64,000 bases of DNA, taken from the NCBI GenBank assembly GCA_965222425.1, contig CBDCTW010000020.1:111002-175001 (forward strand). The letters run 5' to 3'. Position numbers and translations under genes: made by a program. This DNA is from CBDCNP01 sp965222425. GTDB lineage: Bacteria; Acidobacteriota; Vicinamibacteria; Marinacidobacterales; DATDRI01. Below the pieces are notes generated by a model, which was not told the DNA's origin, ran no database searches, and was given only the letters and a program-made list of their open reading frames with translations. Shown here piece by piece: positions 17,822 to 26,392 of the stretch (positions are counted from its first letter, which is position 1; every line of letters starts with the position of its first letter).

Positions 17822-17970
17822 CCGGCAGTGACTTTCTGTTTTTAATCCCCTAGAAATAATTTGACTCGCCCAACCCCCCTATTTTACTGCCTTTTTCTCG
17901 TTTCGTAAAACGCCGCTCAGGCTAAGGCTCTCAATCCAAAGACTCAATTCTCTCGGGGTGCAAAAAATGC

Positions 17971-17999
17971 TTGACAGGTTCCAGGAGCCTCCTTATCCT
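17971..17999 (+). promoter_or_regulatory. Strong sigma70-type promoter of a short transcription unit
   Basis: TTGACA (17971-17976), a 17-base spacer, TATCCT (17994-17999). With the terminator at 18322-18350 it defines a transcript of about 340 bases. The stretch 17822-18238 holds no other gene. The leader from about 18006 to 18238 contains several possible hairpins but matches no RNA family I recognise. Confidence 0.7.
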
Positions 18000-18238
18000 A
18001 CATCTAGTATGTCAAGCTCAGGCTCAATCAACTGCTAGTTGTTCGGTTGTCCTCGAGGTCCAATGGGGGACTTTGGGGAGGGCCGAAGTGTAGTTTGTAT
18101 GAGTCGGGGAGCTGACAGGCATGAGACGAATGGCAAAAGTTGAAATGGTGATAGTTTTCTAAAAGAAAGCTCTCTTTTCAGCTCGCGCCGCACGTCGCGA
18201 CCAGTGCCTAACCCCTAAATAGAGAGGAGGCGAAAATT

Positions 18239-18295
18239 ATGGCAAAACGCAAAAAGAAAGCTGCCAAGAAAAAGACGAGCAAGAAAAAGAAGTAA
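18239..18295 (+). CDS. 18-residue lysine-rich peptide
   Basis: A complete small ORF encodes MAKRKKKAAKKKTSKKKK. AGAGGAGG lies about 9 bases before the ATG, a near-perfect ribosome binding site. It has a strong promoter about 240 bases upstream and a strong terminator just downstream. Twelve of 18 residues are Lys and one is Arg, so it should bind nucleic acid or acidic surfaces. The composition resembles tails of bacterial histone-H1-like proteins, but there is no fold. Alternatively the transcript itself is the product and the ORF is a regulatory peptide. Confidence 0.6.
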   Translation: MAKRKKKAAKKKTSKKKK

Positions 18296-18321
18296 CTGAC
18301 TCTCTCAGGGGTACCGAGAGC

Positions 18322-18350
18322 GGGGGTGATGAACTCACCCCCTTTTTTTT
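18322..18350 (+). terminator. Rho-independent terminator
   Basis: GGGGGTGA (18322-18329), loop TGAAC, TCACCCCC (18335-18342), then eight Ts to 18350. The stop codon of the convergent HAD gene lies inside the right arm. Confidence 0.92.
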
Positions 18351-19180
18351 ATAACGTATCGGTCGATCGCCTGTGCTACACCGGCCTCGTCGTTGCTTCC
18401 GGTCACCGCGAACCCGCGGGCACGGAGCTCGGGTGAGGCGTTGGCCATCACGACCGCAAATCCCGCCGCTTCCAGCATGCCCAGATCGTTCCAGTTGTCT
18501 CCGATCGCCATGATCTGGTCTGACGACACACCTTCCGTTGTTGCCAGGAAACGGAGGGCCTCCGCTTTGCCGGCACCCGGCGCGAGGACATCCAGCAGAG
18601 CAAAATCGGAAATCTCGTACTCCGTGCGAGCCACACTGACTCTGGCACCGAGTGCTTCCTCGAACATGGTGGCTGCGGCGCGAATCTCCCGGACCGTGCC
18701 GGCAAACATGATTTGGACGGGATCTCGCGAAAGGGCCGCGGCGAGGTCAGGAACCCATTCGGGGGCAGGCGTCGTTTTATCGAGGTACATCTCGAGCGGC
18801 CGACTCACGGGAGTTCCCGACTCGATCATGAGGCGGCCTTCTCCGTTGGGTCCATCGTGCACGACGGGAGCGACTCCTATCCGACGTGCTAGACCGAGAA
18901 CCTCTTTGCCCAGCGTTAGGGGCATCAGATTCTGTTTGACGATCGGTCCTTCGAGGCCTTGGCTGATCAATGCGCCTCCGTTCAGAACCAGCGTCATCTC
19001 TAGGCCCAGCCTGCCCAAAGACGGTCGGGTCGCCGGAAGTCGTCGCCCTGTCACCACCGCGAGTTTCACTCCCTGTCGCTGCGCTCGTTCCAGCGCGCGC
19101 CGATTCACGTCGGGCACCGTCCGTTGCGAGTCGAGCAGAGTGCCGTCGAGATCGATCGCCAAGAGGCGGAAACGGGACAT
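18335..19180 (-). CDS. HAD superfamily (Cof-type) phosphatase
   Basis: This 281-residue protein starts with the HAD motif I (DLDGTLLDS, residues about 10-18), includes VVTGRR (motif II) and GDNWNDLGMLEAAGF (motif IV), and has a C2B-type cap between, as in Cof/YbjI sugar phosphatases. It likely removes phosphate from small sugar phosphates or nucleotides. Its stop codon is inside the terminator of the neighbouring small transcription unit, so that stem may end both transcripts. Confidence 0.9.
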   Translation of the reverse strand: MSRFRLLAIDLDGTLLDSQRTVPDVNRRALERAQRQGVKLAVVTGRRLPATRPSLGRLGLEMTLVLNGGALISQGLEGPIVKQNLMPLTLGKEVLGLARRIGVAPVVHDGPNGEGRLMIESGTPVSRPLEMYLDKTTPAPEWVPDLAAALSRDPVQIMFAGTVREIRAAATMFEEALGARVSVARTEYEISDFALLDVLAPGAGKAEALRFLATTEGVSSDQIMAIGDNWNDLGMLEAAGFAVVMANASPELRARGFAVTGSNDEAGVAQAIDRYVIKKRG

Positions 19181-19188
19181 GAACGAGT

Positions 19189-21264
19189 CTAGAAGACAGA
19201 ATTGTTCGGTGAGGTCTGATTGGCACTGGTAGTCGGGCCCGAAGGGGTCGTCACTCCGTCCCAGATCACCATTTTCTGAATGACGTCTCCGCGCACCAAT
19301 CCGTCCACCAAGTCCATCCCTTTGATGACCTGGCCAAAGGCCGTGTAAGTTCCGGCCAGCTGAGGTTGTGGTAGGTGAGTGATGAAGAATTGACTACCGG
19401 CGGTGTCCTTGCCACCCGGGAGCGTCATTCCCAGCGTTCCCCGTAGGAATGGCCGGCGGTTAACTTCGGAGCGGATGGTGTAGCCCGGGCCACCGTGGCC
19501 GTCGCCTCGCGGATCACCAGCCTCTATCCGGAAGTTCGGTAGTACGCGGTCTACGCTGAGGCCGTTGTAGAAGCCCTCACGGGCCAGCTTCATGAAATTG
19601 GCTACGGTAACCGGGGCATCGATGATGAAGAGCTCGACTTGGATAATTCCCTTTTCGGTGCGGATGAACGCGTGGGGTGTGTACGGAGGGTTGAGAAGGT
19701 CCAAATAGTCATAAAGGTTGCGACCGGTCTCGAGGATCTCCGCGCCGGCGGCTGTGTCGCCGAGACTCCTCAAGACCTCGACGGCATGCTTGCGAACGAG
19801 CCAGGATCGATCTTGAATGGCCAGCTGGGCGCCGGGCCTCAGCGCATCGAAACCATACGCTTCGAGTGCCCCAAGAATTGCAAGGCCGGGATCCGACACG
19901 TCCTCGCCGAGGGAGGCTTCGAGTGCTGAAAGGAGCCGTGCGACGCCGCCTTCCGGTCGGAACGCCCCGACGCCGTGGGCCGCCGCCGCTCGCTCGAAAG
20001 GGTCCTTGCCCTTGAGATGCTCCAGCACGATCGGAACGGCCTCCGCCGGAGATGCTTGGACGAGGGCGTCGATGGCAGCCGGACGCACGCGGTAGTCTCT
20101 ATCGTCGACCATCTGCTTGAGCAGAGCGGTCGCTCGGTCTCCGCCGATTTGGCCGAGTAGGCGCGCGAGATCGGCTCGCACACTCCAGTCGCCATCCGGA
20201 TCCATCCCCGAAAGGAGGAGCCAAAAGCTGGTTCGATCCTGAAAGGCAACCGCCCGCAACGCCGCCGAACGGAGCCACGGATTGGGATCCGACATTTGGT
20301 AGATGAGCGGATCCACTGCGCGTGGATCGGGCAAAGTTGCCAACGCGTGGATCGCTTCTACTTTCACGTAGGTGGTGTCCTGCGACAGGAGCTGGAGCAG
20401 GCGGTGCAGAGTACCGCGGAGACCCAACGTCCCCGCGGCGCGCACCGCCTCGATCCTAACTTTCTCGTCGGGGTCAGTGAGGAGCTGGACGATGGCTCGC
20501 TCGGATTGCTCGCGAGGAAGTCGCGCCAGCCCCCTCGCTCCCAGCGCTCGCAAGTAGGGGTCGTTCGAGCCCGCGTAGTGAAGTAGAAGCGGTGCGAGCT
20601 CTTCGGCCCTGAACTGCGCGCTCGACCATGCTGCCGGCCACCAGATGAAGCGAGGCTGGCTTTGCTTGGTAGCCAGGATGCTCCACGCCGATCGGAGATT
20701 GTTCTTCTGTGCGAGGGCAAATAGGCCGAGTCGGAGATCCGGATGCGGCAACTTCGGCTGGGAACGTTCGATGTCCTCACCCCATTGGAGGGGGGGCGTT
20801 CCGTGAGGAAGACGGTCTCTAAGTCCCGCACCGATCTGAAAGGCCACGGGGTCAGTTCCTTTTCGACCGAGGGCTTCTGCCGCCCGGCCTCGGACCTCTG
20901 CATCTACGTCGGACAAGGCTTTCTCGAGGGCCGCCAAGGCCTCGTCCGAAAGAGGTCCTTCGAGAAGCCCCAAGGAGAAAGCCGCGACGGCCCGCATGTC
21001 GGAATCGGAGTCCGACAGCTTGGCGACCAAGTGCGGTTCTCCAGCTGGGGAGCCGATCCTGCCGAGGGCGAGAATGGCGCGAAGCCTAATCCGAGGGCTA
21101 GGGTCGCTCAGACGGGTGACGACTTCCCCCGCACCCAGGGAACGCTCGTCCTCAAGCATCATCAGACGAGCGAACTTCTGGTCGGGCCGCAGCTCGGTGT
21201 AGTCGAGCGATGCACAACCACTAGCCAGCGAAGCGCTGAGCAAAATCCCCCAAACGTATCTCAT
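19189..21264 (-). CDS. HEAT-repeat lipoprotein fused to a cyclophilin-type peptidyl-prolyl isomerase domain
   Basis: I chose the ATG at 21264 because it gives a signal peptide with lipobox LASGC (Cys17); an upstream start at 21321 would bury it. The ~691-residue protein has about a dozen HEAT/PBS-type helical repeats (for example SDSDMRAVAAFSLGLL and DPNPWLRSAALRAVA) through residue ~500. The last ~170 residues are a cyclophilin domain with FIRTEKGIIQVELF, NFMKLAREGFYNGLSVDRV and GSQFFITHLPQPQLAGTYTAFG. It should act in the periplasm as a proline isomerase on a protein scaffold. The strict cyclophilin HRV is replaced by DRV. Confidence 0.88.
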   Translation of the reverse strand: MRYVWGILLSASLASGCASLDYTELRPDQKFARLMMLEDERSLGAGEVVTRLSDPSPRIRLRAILALGRIGSPAGEPHLVAKLSDSDSDMRAVAAFSLGLLEGPLSDEALAALEKALSDVDAEVRGRAAEALGRKGTDPVAFQIGAGLRDRLPHGTPPLQWGEDIERSQPKLPHPDLRLGLFALAQKNNLRSAWSILATKQSQPRFIWWPAAWSSAQFRAEELAPLLLHYAGSNDPYLRALGARGLARLPREQSERAIVQLLTDPDEKVRIEAVRAAGTLGLRGTLHRLLQLLSQDTTYVKVEAIHALATLPDPRAVDPLIYQMSDPNPWLRSAALRAVAFQDRTSFWLLLSGMDPDGDWSVRADLARLLGQIGGDRATALLKQMVDDRDYRVRPAAIDALVQASPAEAVPIVLEHLKGKDPFERAAAAHGVGAFRPEGGVARLLSALEASLGEDVSDPGLAILGALEAYGFDALRPGAQLAIQDRSWLVRKHAVEVLRSLGDTAAGAEILETGRNLYDYLDLLNPPYTPHAFIRTEKGIIQVELFIIDAPVTVANFMKLAREGFYNGLSVDRVLPNFRIEAGDPRGDGHGGPGYTIRSEVNRRPFLRGTLGMTLPGGKDTAGSQFFITHLPQPQLAGTYTAFGQVIKGMDLVDGLVRGDVIQKMVIWDGVTTPSGPTTSANQTSPNNSVF

Positions 21265-21342
21265 TCGTAGAAGAGGATTATATCCCGAAGTGCAGGGGCC
21301 TCTCCGAGAGTGCCTGTTCATCGCCCGGCATCTGTCATCCTT

Positions 21343-22434
21343 TTAGGGACGTATCAATGCCTTGATAACTCTGAGTGTCGCCACGTCTTCCAGAGCCTGA
21401 GCCGCCTCGTGAAGTGAGTACTCCCGGGTGATGAGGTCTCGCCACGGAAAGCGCTTGGCGATCGTCGTGAGCGAGCGCGTGGCCCGATAGAAATGCCGGA
21501 ACTCGAACCCGAAGCAGCCCCGAACATCGAGTTGCTTGCGGTTCAGGTGATGGTGAGGACTGAAGACCGCATCACCTGCATCTGTGTACTGTCCTGCGAC
21601 GACGACCGTACCTCCTTCCCGCACGATCTCGAACGCTTCGACGACCGCCTCCGGCCGTCCCGCCGCTTCGATTACGACGTCTGGACCGCGTCCCTCCGTT
21701 CGCCCACGCGACCATTCGACCCGATCCTTTTTTTCGGAGCCGGTGATATCCATCGTGGCGTCCGCCTCCATGTGACGGGCTGCTTCGAGCCGCGCTTGGG
21801 GGGCTCCCGTGACTAAAACCAGTCCCGCACCGGCCAAACGAGCGAACGCGGTGGCGGAGAGCCCTACCGGCCCCGCGCCCATGACCAATACCGACGAGCC
21901 GATTTCGATGTCGGCCCGGTCTACCGCTCGATAGCCGGTGTGGAGGCCGCATCCCCCGCCCATGTAATCCTCGACCGAGAGCCCCTCCGCCAGCTTCAGG
22001 ATCTTCGTTCCCGGCTCGAGATAGATGTGGGTCGCCCAACCACCGTACGGCTTGTCGCCGGGCAATGTGATGCCGTACACCCTTCGGTGCGGGCAGCGCG
22101 TCGGCGTCGCGGCGACCGTGCAGGCATAGCAGGCCCCGCAGGCCCCGATGACGTCGTAGAACACGATGGTGTCGCCGGGGCGGACGGGCTTGCCCTCGGC
22201 GTCGGGCACTTCGGAGATCATCTCCTCGACGCGTCCGATCGAGATATGGCCGGGAATCAGGGGATAGGGAACACCCTCCAGCCGGCCGTGAGAGAGGTGG
22301 ACGTCAGTGCCGCAAACCTCGCTGGCAATCGTTCGTAGGAGAATCGCTCCCGGTACCAGATCGGGGATAGCGATTTCTCTCGTCTCCGGCGCGACACCGG
22401 GAGCGGGTATGACCGCAGCGTGACAGCTAGGCAA
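21343..22434 (-). CDS. Zinc-dependent alcohol dehydrogenase family protein
   Basis: A 363-residue medium-chain dehydrogenase. EVCGTDVHL carries the catalytic zinc Cys; the structural zinc ligands appear as CGACYACTVAATPTRC. The Rossmann motif VMGAGPVGLSATAFA binds NAD(P). The usual GHE catalytic-zinc glutamate is GHI here, which is unusual. A TTG two bases after the stop of the enolase-like gene is the best start. It is probably co-transcribed with that gene. Substrate unknown. Confidence 0.85.
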   Translation of the reverse strand: MPSCHAAVIPAPGVAPETREIAIPDLVPGAILLRTIASEVCGTDVHLSHGRLEGVPYPLIPGHISIGRVEEMISEVPDAEGKPVRPGDTIVFYDVIGACGACYACTVAATPTRCPHRRVYGITLPGDKPYGGWATHIYLEPGTKILKLAEGLSVEDYMGGGCGLHTGYRAVDRADIEIGSSVLVMGAGPVGLSATAFARLAGAGLVLVTGAPQARLEAARHMEADATMDITGSEKKDRVEWSRGRTEGRGPDVVIEAAGRPEAVVEAFEIVREGGTVVVAGQYTDAGDAVFSPHHHLNRKQLDVRGCFGFEFRHFYRATRSLTTIAKRFPWRDLITREYSLHEAAQALEDVATLRVIKALIRP

Positions 22435-22436
22435 AG

Positions 22437-23549
22437 CTAGGCTCGTTTCAGGACGGCAGAACTCAATGAGTGTCGTTGGATGCGATCCTCCAACACTCGG
22501 TAGCCGATGCCGGCCTCGGTGGGGACGGCGATCGTACCGTCGGATCTAACTTCCACCCGCGGCTCGATGATCTCTTCTTTGAAATAACGCTTGCTGTCGG
22601 ACACGTCGCCGGGCAGGGTGAAGTTCTCGAGGGTAGAGAGGTGAACGTTGTGTGCCCGGCCAATTCCGCTTTCGAGCATCCCGCCGCACCAAACTGGGGC
22701 TCCGTGAGACGCCGCCACGTCGTGAATCGCCTTCGCTCGGGCCAGGCCCCCGACCCGCCCGGCCTTGATGTTGATGATGCGGCAGGCACGCATTTCGAAC
22801 GCCTTCCGGGCGTCTTCTGGAGAGTGGATCGATTCGTCGAGACAGATGGGAGTACGTATCTCTCGCTGGAGCTTCGCGTGGTCCCACATGTCGTCGTACG
22901 CGAGAGGCTGCTCGATCATCATGAGATCGAACTGATCGAGTTCTTTGAAAAGAGGAATGTCTTCCAGGCTGTACGCAGAATTCGCATCGATCATGAGGGG
23001 GGTGTCAGGAAATCGCTCTCGGATCGCAGCCACGACATCGCAATCCCAGCCCGGCTTGACCTTGACCTTGATCCGTTGATAACCGGCGGCTACTTCCGTC
23101 TCGATCTTCTCCAGGAGCTGGCCCACGGTTTTTTGAATCCCGATCGAAACTCCCGACTCGATCTGGGTTCTCGTCCCTCCCAGCGTTTTTCTAAGCGGCT
23201 GCCCCTGCTGGCGAGAATAGGCGTCCCAACAAGCCATCTCCACCGCGGCCTTCGCCATGTTGTGTCCCCGAATCAGATCTAGGGAAGGGACGATCTCCCG
23301 TGGGTGCGAGAATTCTCGCTTGAAGACCGCCGGTGCGATGAAATCTTCGATGACGTGCCAGGCGGTGCGGATGGTTTCGGAAGAATAACCCGGAGCATCG
23401 TCGGCCACGCATTCGCTCCAGCCGACGACCCCGTCCACCCTGACTTTCAGGAGCAAGAAATGCTGGTAGTCGACGCGGGCGAAGCTGGTCTCGAAGGGGA
23501 AGAGCAGATCCAGCTTTAGTTCTTGGATCTCAATCGTTTCGATCTTCAC
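22437..23549 (-). CDS. Enolase-superfamily enzyme: o-succinylbenzoate synthase / N-acylamino acid racemase type
   Basis: A 370-residue protein with the MLE-subgroup motif KVKVKPG (catalytic lysine pair), metal ligands in LMIDANS, MIEQPL and CLDES, and the second catalytic lysine in INIKAGRVGG. This matches MenC/NAAAR. No other menaquinone gene is nearby, so MenC versus an N-succinylamino-acid racemase cannot be decided. It starts with GTG and sits 69 bases after rseP, followed directly by a dehydrogenase. Confidence 0.87.
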   Translation of the reverse strand: MKIETIEIQELKLDLLFPFETSFARVDYQHFLLLKVRVDGVVGWSECVADDAPGYSSETIRTAWHVIEDFIAPAVFKREFSHPREIVPSLDLIRGHNMAKAAVEMACWDAYSRQQGQPLRKTLGGTRTQIESGVSIGIQKTVGQLLEKIETEVAAGYQRIKVKVKPGWDCDVVAAIRERFPDTPLMIDANSAYSLEDIPLFKELDQFDLMMIEQPLAYDDMWDHAKLQREIRTPICLDESIHSPEDARKAFEMRACRIINIKAGRVGGLARAKAIHDVAASHGAPVWCGGMLESGIGRAHNVHLSTLENFTLPGDVSDSKRYFKEEIIEPRVEVRSDGTIAVPTEAGIGYRVLEDRIQRHSLSSAVLKRA

Positions 23550-23618
23550 AAGACTTTTCTCAGGGCTAACCGGAACGAGCAGGCATCAGTTGGAGGTGAA
23601 GATTACTGTTCACTCGCG

Positions 23619-24932
23619 CTAAGGAAGGAAGCGGCGGACAGACTCGATCTTGGTGAGGTCGACGTAGATGACCGTTACCATCAAAAGCAACAAGAGCACG
23701 AAGCCCACTTGTAGCACGCGTTCTTTCATCTGCAGGCTGAAGTCACGACGGGCCAGGCCCTCCAATAAGATGATCGCGATATGGCCGCCGTCCAAGACGG
23801 GAATGGGCAGAAGATTGAAGATCCCGAGCTGAAGGCTGATCACGGCCATGAGGGTGAAGAGGTTGCGTGCCCCGCTTCTCGCCGCTTGCCCCGAGGCCCG
23901 CGCGATTCCGATGGGGCCCATCATCTGCCGCATCGAGAGCTTTCTTTGAATCAAGCGACCGAGAACAACGAAGGTTAGCTGGGTAATGCGAGCGGATTCG
24001 CTCACCGCCGCGCCGAACGCCTTGACCGGATTGCTGATCCGCTGCATCGCGACGGGGGAGGGAAGCTCGATCCCGATGAGGAACCGCTCCCCCTCTTCTA
24101 CCGGGGTGACGGTTATCTCTTGCGGACTTCCATTCCGCAGGATCGCGAGTGTAACGGGCGCTCCCTCTTTTCGTCCAATGGCCTCGATGAGGTCTTGGTT
24201 GCTGAAGACGGGATTGTCGTCGACTTTAATGATCAGGTCACCTTCGAGGAGACCGGCCTTCTCCGCCGGGTAGCCTTCGCTCAACCCTTCGACCCGCGGC
24301 TGAACCGCGGGAAAAAGACCGGTGTAGCCTATCTGCTCCTCTCCTCGGGCTTCGATCACCAACTCGGTTTCGACGGTCTGACCGGCGCGCTCTAAGGTGA
24401 GGGTCACTGTTTGGTTGGGGCTGATGTGAAAAGTGTCTAGGGCCTTCATCCAGCTATCGACCGGTTGGCCGTCGATGGCGACGATCCGGTCGCCGCGCTC
24501 CACGCCCGCAGCGACCGCCGGAGAGTCTTCGGAGAGGAAGCGCACCACCGGTGGATCCTCGAGCCCGACCGGCCGCTCGATCCCGACCATAAAGAGAATC
24601 GTGAAGAGAAAGATGGTCAGGAAGATGTTCATCGCCGGTCCCATTGTCAGGATGGCGATTCTCTCTAGCTTCGTCCTCGAGTAGAACTCGTCCTTATTGC
24701 CACTGACCTCGTTGGGGTTCTCGCCGGCCATCTTCACGTAGCCGCCCAAGGGGAGCATGCCGAGGCGATACTCGGTATCGCCCCACTTCCTACCGATGAG
24801 CTTGGGGGGGAAACCGAGGGAGAAGACATGGACCTGGACTCCGATCCACTTGGCGGTGAGAAAGTGGCCGAGCTCATGAATGAAGATCATGACCCCAAGG
24901 ACAAAAATGAAAGCGAAAACACTTAGAAACAA
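23619..24932 (-). CDS. rseP: Site-2 intramembrane zinc metalloprotease
   Basis: A 437-residue S2P protease. HELGHF near residue 20 is the zinc site in the first membrane helix; NLLPIPVLDGGH in a late helix supplies the third ligand. Two PDZ domains lie between (about 125-200 and 210-290). The TTG start is preceded by GGAG. It cleaves membrane-bound anti-sigma factors and remnant signal peptides. It follows dxr, as in many bacteria. Confidence 0.95.
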   Translation of the reverse strand: MFLSVFAFIFVLGVMIFIHELGHFLTAKWIGVQVHVFSLGFPPKLIGRKWGDTEYRLGMLPLGGYVKMAGENPNEVSGNKDEFYSRTKLERIAILTMGPAMNIFLTIFLFTILFMVGIERPVGLEDPPVVRFLSEDSPAVAAGVERGDRIVAIDGQPVDSWMKALDTFHISPNQTVTLTLERAGQTVETELVIEARGEEQIGYTGLFPAVQPRVEGLSEGYPAEKAGLLEGDLIIKVDDNPVFSNQDLIEAIGRKEGAPVTLAILRNGSPQEITVTPVEEGERFLIGIELPSPVAMQRISNPVKAFGAAVSESARITQLTFVVLGRLIQRKLSMRQMMGPIGIARASGQAARSGARNLFTLMAVISLQLGIFNLLPIPVLDGGHIAIILLEGLARRDFSLQMKERVLQVGFVLLLLLMVTVIYVDLTKIESVRRFLP

Positions 24933-25004
24933 GTTACTGGCTCCTGCGCGTTGGGTTTGCTCTCCAAATCCTGCTTATCCTGTAATCCTGTCTAATGTCT
25001 TTTC

Positions 25005-26159
25005 CTAATTTAAGGTTGGGGCCGCGACGAGCCGCCGCGCTTCTTCCCGTGCCCACTCGTCGGCACCCAAAACGGTGTCCAAATCACTCGCATCCTGGCG
25101 ATCGTGGCGGCTCAGGGTCTCGCCCAGTACCTCCGGGATCTGAAGAAAGCCGATGCGCTCTTCAAGGTAGGCGGCCACCGCTATTTCGTTGGCAGCATTG
25201 AGAACCGCCGGAACGGTACCGCCGGTCTCGATGGCCTGGTAGGCCAGCTGCACGCAAGGGAAACGCTCCAGGTCCGGGGGATGGAACTCCAAAGACATGG
25301 GTCGATCTAGATCGAGCGGTGGGAGATCGCTGGTCAAACGCTCCGGGTAGGTCAGCGCGTACTGGATCGGCAACCTCATGTCGGTCACCCCGAGCTGCGC
25401 AAGCAAGGATCCGTCTTCGAACTCGACCATCGAGTGGATCGTCGATTGTGGATGCACCACGATGCCCACTTGCGACGGCTTCAAACCGAAGAGCCAACGG
25501 GCTTCGATGACTTCGAATCCCTTGTTCATCATCGTTGCAGAGTCGATGGTGATCTTGGGCCCCATTTCCCACGTAGGATGTTTGAGCGCATGCACGGGGC
25601 GAGCTCGCCGCATCTCTTCGAGACTTGCGCACCGGAAAGGGCCACCGGAAGCGGTAAGCCAGATGCGATGTACCGCGTCTTCGCGTCCCGCTAAGCACTG
25701 ATGGATCGCGTTGTGCTCGCTGTCTACTGGGAGCAGCTCGGCACCAGAGCTTGCGAGCGCTCTCGTCATGATCTCTCCGGCGACGACTAACGTTTCTTTG
25801 TTCGCCAGGGCGACCGTTTTGCCGGCCTCGAGAGCGCGCAGCGTCGGAATCAAACCGATCGCGCCCACCGTCGCGGAAACGACGACATCCACTTCCGGAT
25901 GGGTGGCGACATCCACCATCCCCTGGATCCCACTCCCAACCGCAACGTCACCGAAACGCGTTCTCAACGCACCCGCATCGTCCTCACTCTGGATCGAGAC
26001 GACTTTCGGCCGGAAGCGAGTGACCTGGGCGGACAGATCATCGACCCGAGTCCCGGCGGCCAGCCCCACCACCGAGAATCGATCGGCGAGACGCTCCACG
26101 ACCCGAAGGGTGTTGGTCCCGATGGAACCGGTGGAGCCGAGAATGGCGATGCCCTTCAA
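25005..26159 (-). CDS. dxr: 1-deoxy-D-xylulose 5-phosphate reductoisomerase
   Basis: A 384-residue enzyme with the NADPH motif GSTGSIGTNTL at the N-terminus, SEHNAI and LTASGGPF active-site motifs, and the HPTWEMGPKITIDSATMMNK signature. It makes 2-C-methyl-D-erythritol 4-phosphate, the committed step of the MEP isoprenoid pathway. TTG start after GGAG. It lies in the uppS-cdsA-dxr-rseP order, so isoprenoid supply and its use for undecaprenyl are linked. Confidence 0.97.
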   Translation of the reverse strand: MKGIAILGSTGSIGTNTLRVVERLADRFSVVGLAAGTRVDDLSAQVTRFRPKVVSIQSEDDAGALRTRFGDVAVGSGIQGMVDVATHPEVDVVVSATVGAIGLIPTLRALEAGKTVALANKETLVVAGEIMTRALASSGAELLPVDSEHNAIHQCLAGREDAVHRIWLTASGGPFRCASLEEMRRARPVHALKHPTWEMGPKITIDSATMMNKGFEVIEARWLFGLKPSQVGIVVHPQSTIHSMVEFEDGSLLAQLGVTDMRLPIQYALTYPERLTSDLPPLDLDRPMSLEFHPPDLERFPCVQLAYQAIETGGTVPAVLNAANEIAVAAYLEERIGFLQIPEVLGETLSRHDRQDASDLDTVLGADEWAREEARRLVAAPTLN

Positions 26160-26279
26160 AGAAAAGAGTCTCCTACATTATGGTCGGTGTGCCGCGTTGT
26201 ATCGGGCCGGCTGGTCAGGAAAATCCGTCTCAAGACAATATTCTAGCGGACTCGCGTCTCGCTCGCTACTATTTCACCG

Positions 26280-26380
26280 CCGTCTGGCCACGTTGCTAGC
26301 AAGGTCACCTCGTTTGACGGCCAAGATAGTTTTCTGACCGTCTGGCCACGTTGCTAGCAAGATGACCTGGTTTGATGTCC
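26280..26380. repeat. Two copies of the dispersed CGCCAAA...CCAGGCG repeat family
   Basis: Two near-identical units (26280-26320 and 26338-26380), both containing TCTGGCCACGTTGCTAGCAA, lie 58 bases apart in the 233-base gap between dxr and cdsA. Read on the minus strand each begins CCGTCAAAC (or a variant) and ends GGCCAGACGG, matching the tandem array at 62193-62424. Confidence 0.75.
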
Positions 26381-26392
26381 TCTCCGCGCCGA

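Noticed and set aside
17822..18238. tmRNA, RNase P RNA or 6S RNA upstream of the lysine-rich ORF
   Set aside because: No tmRNA tag or CCA end, no RNase P signature, and no single long hairpin of the 6S type.
18335..18350. Truncation of the HAD gene by the terminator
   Set aside because: The stop codon simply lies in the right arm; the protein has its normal length.
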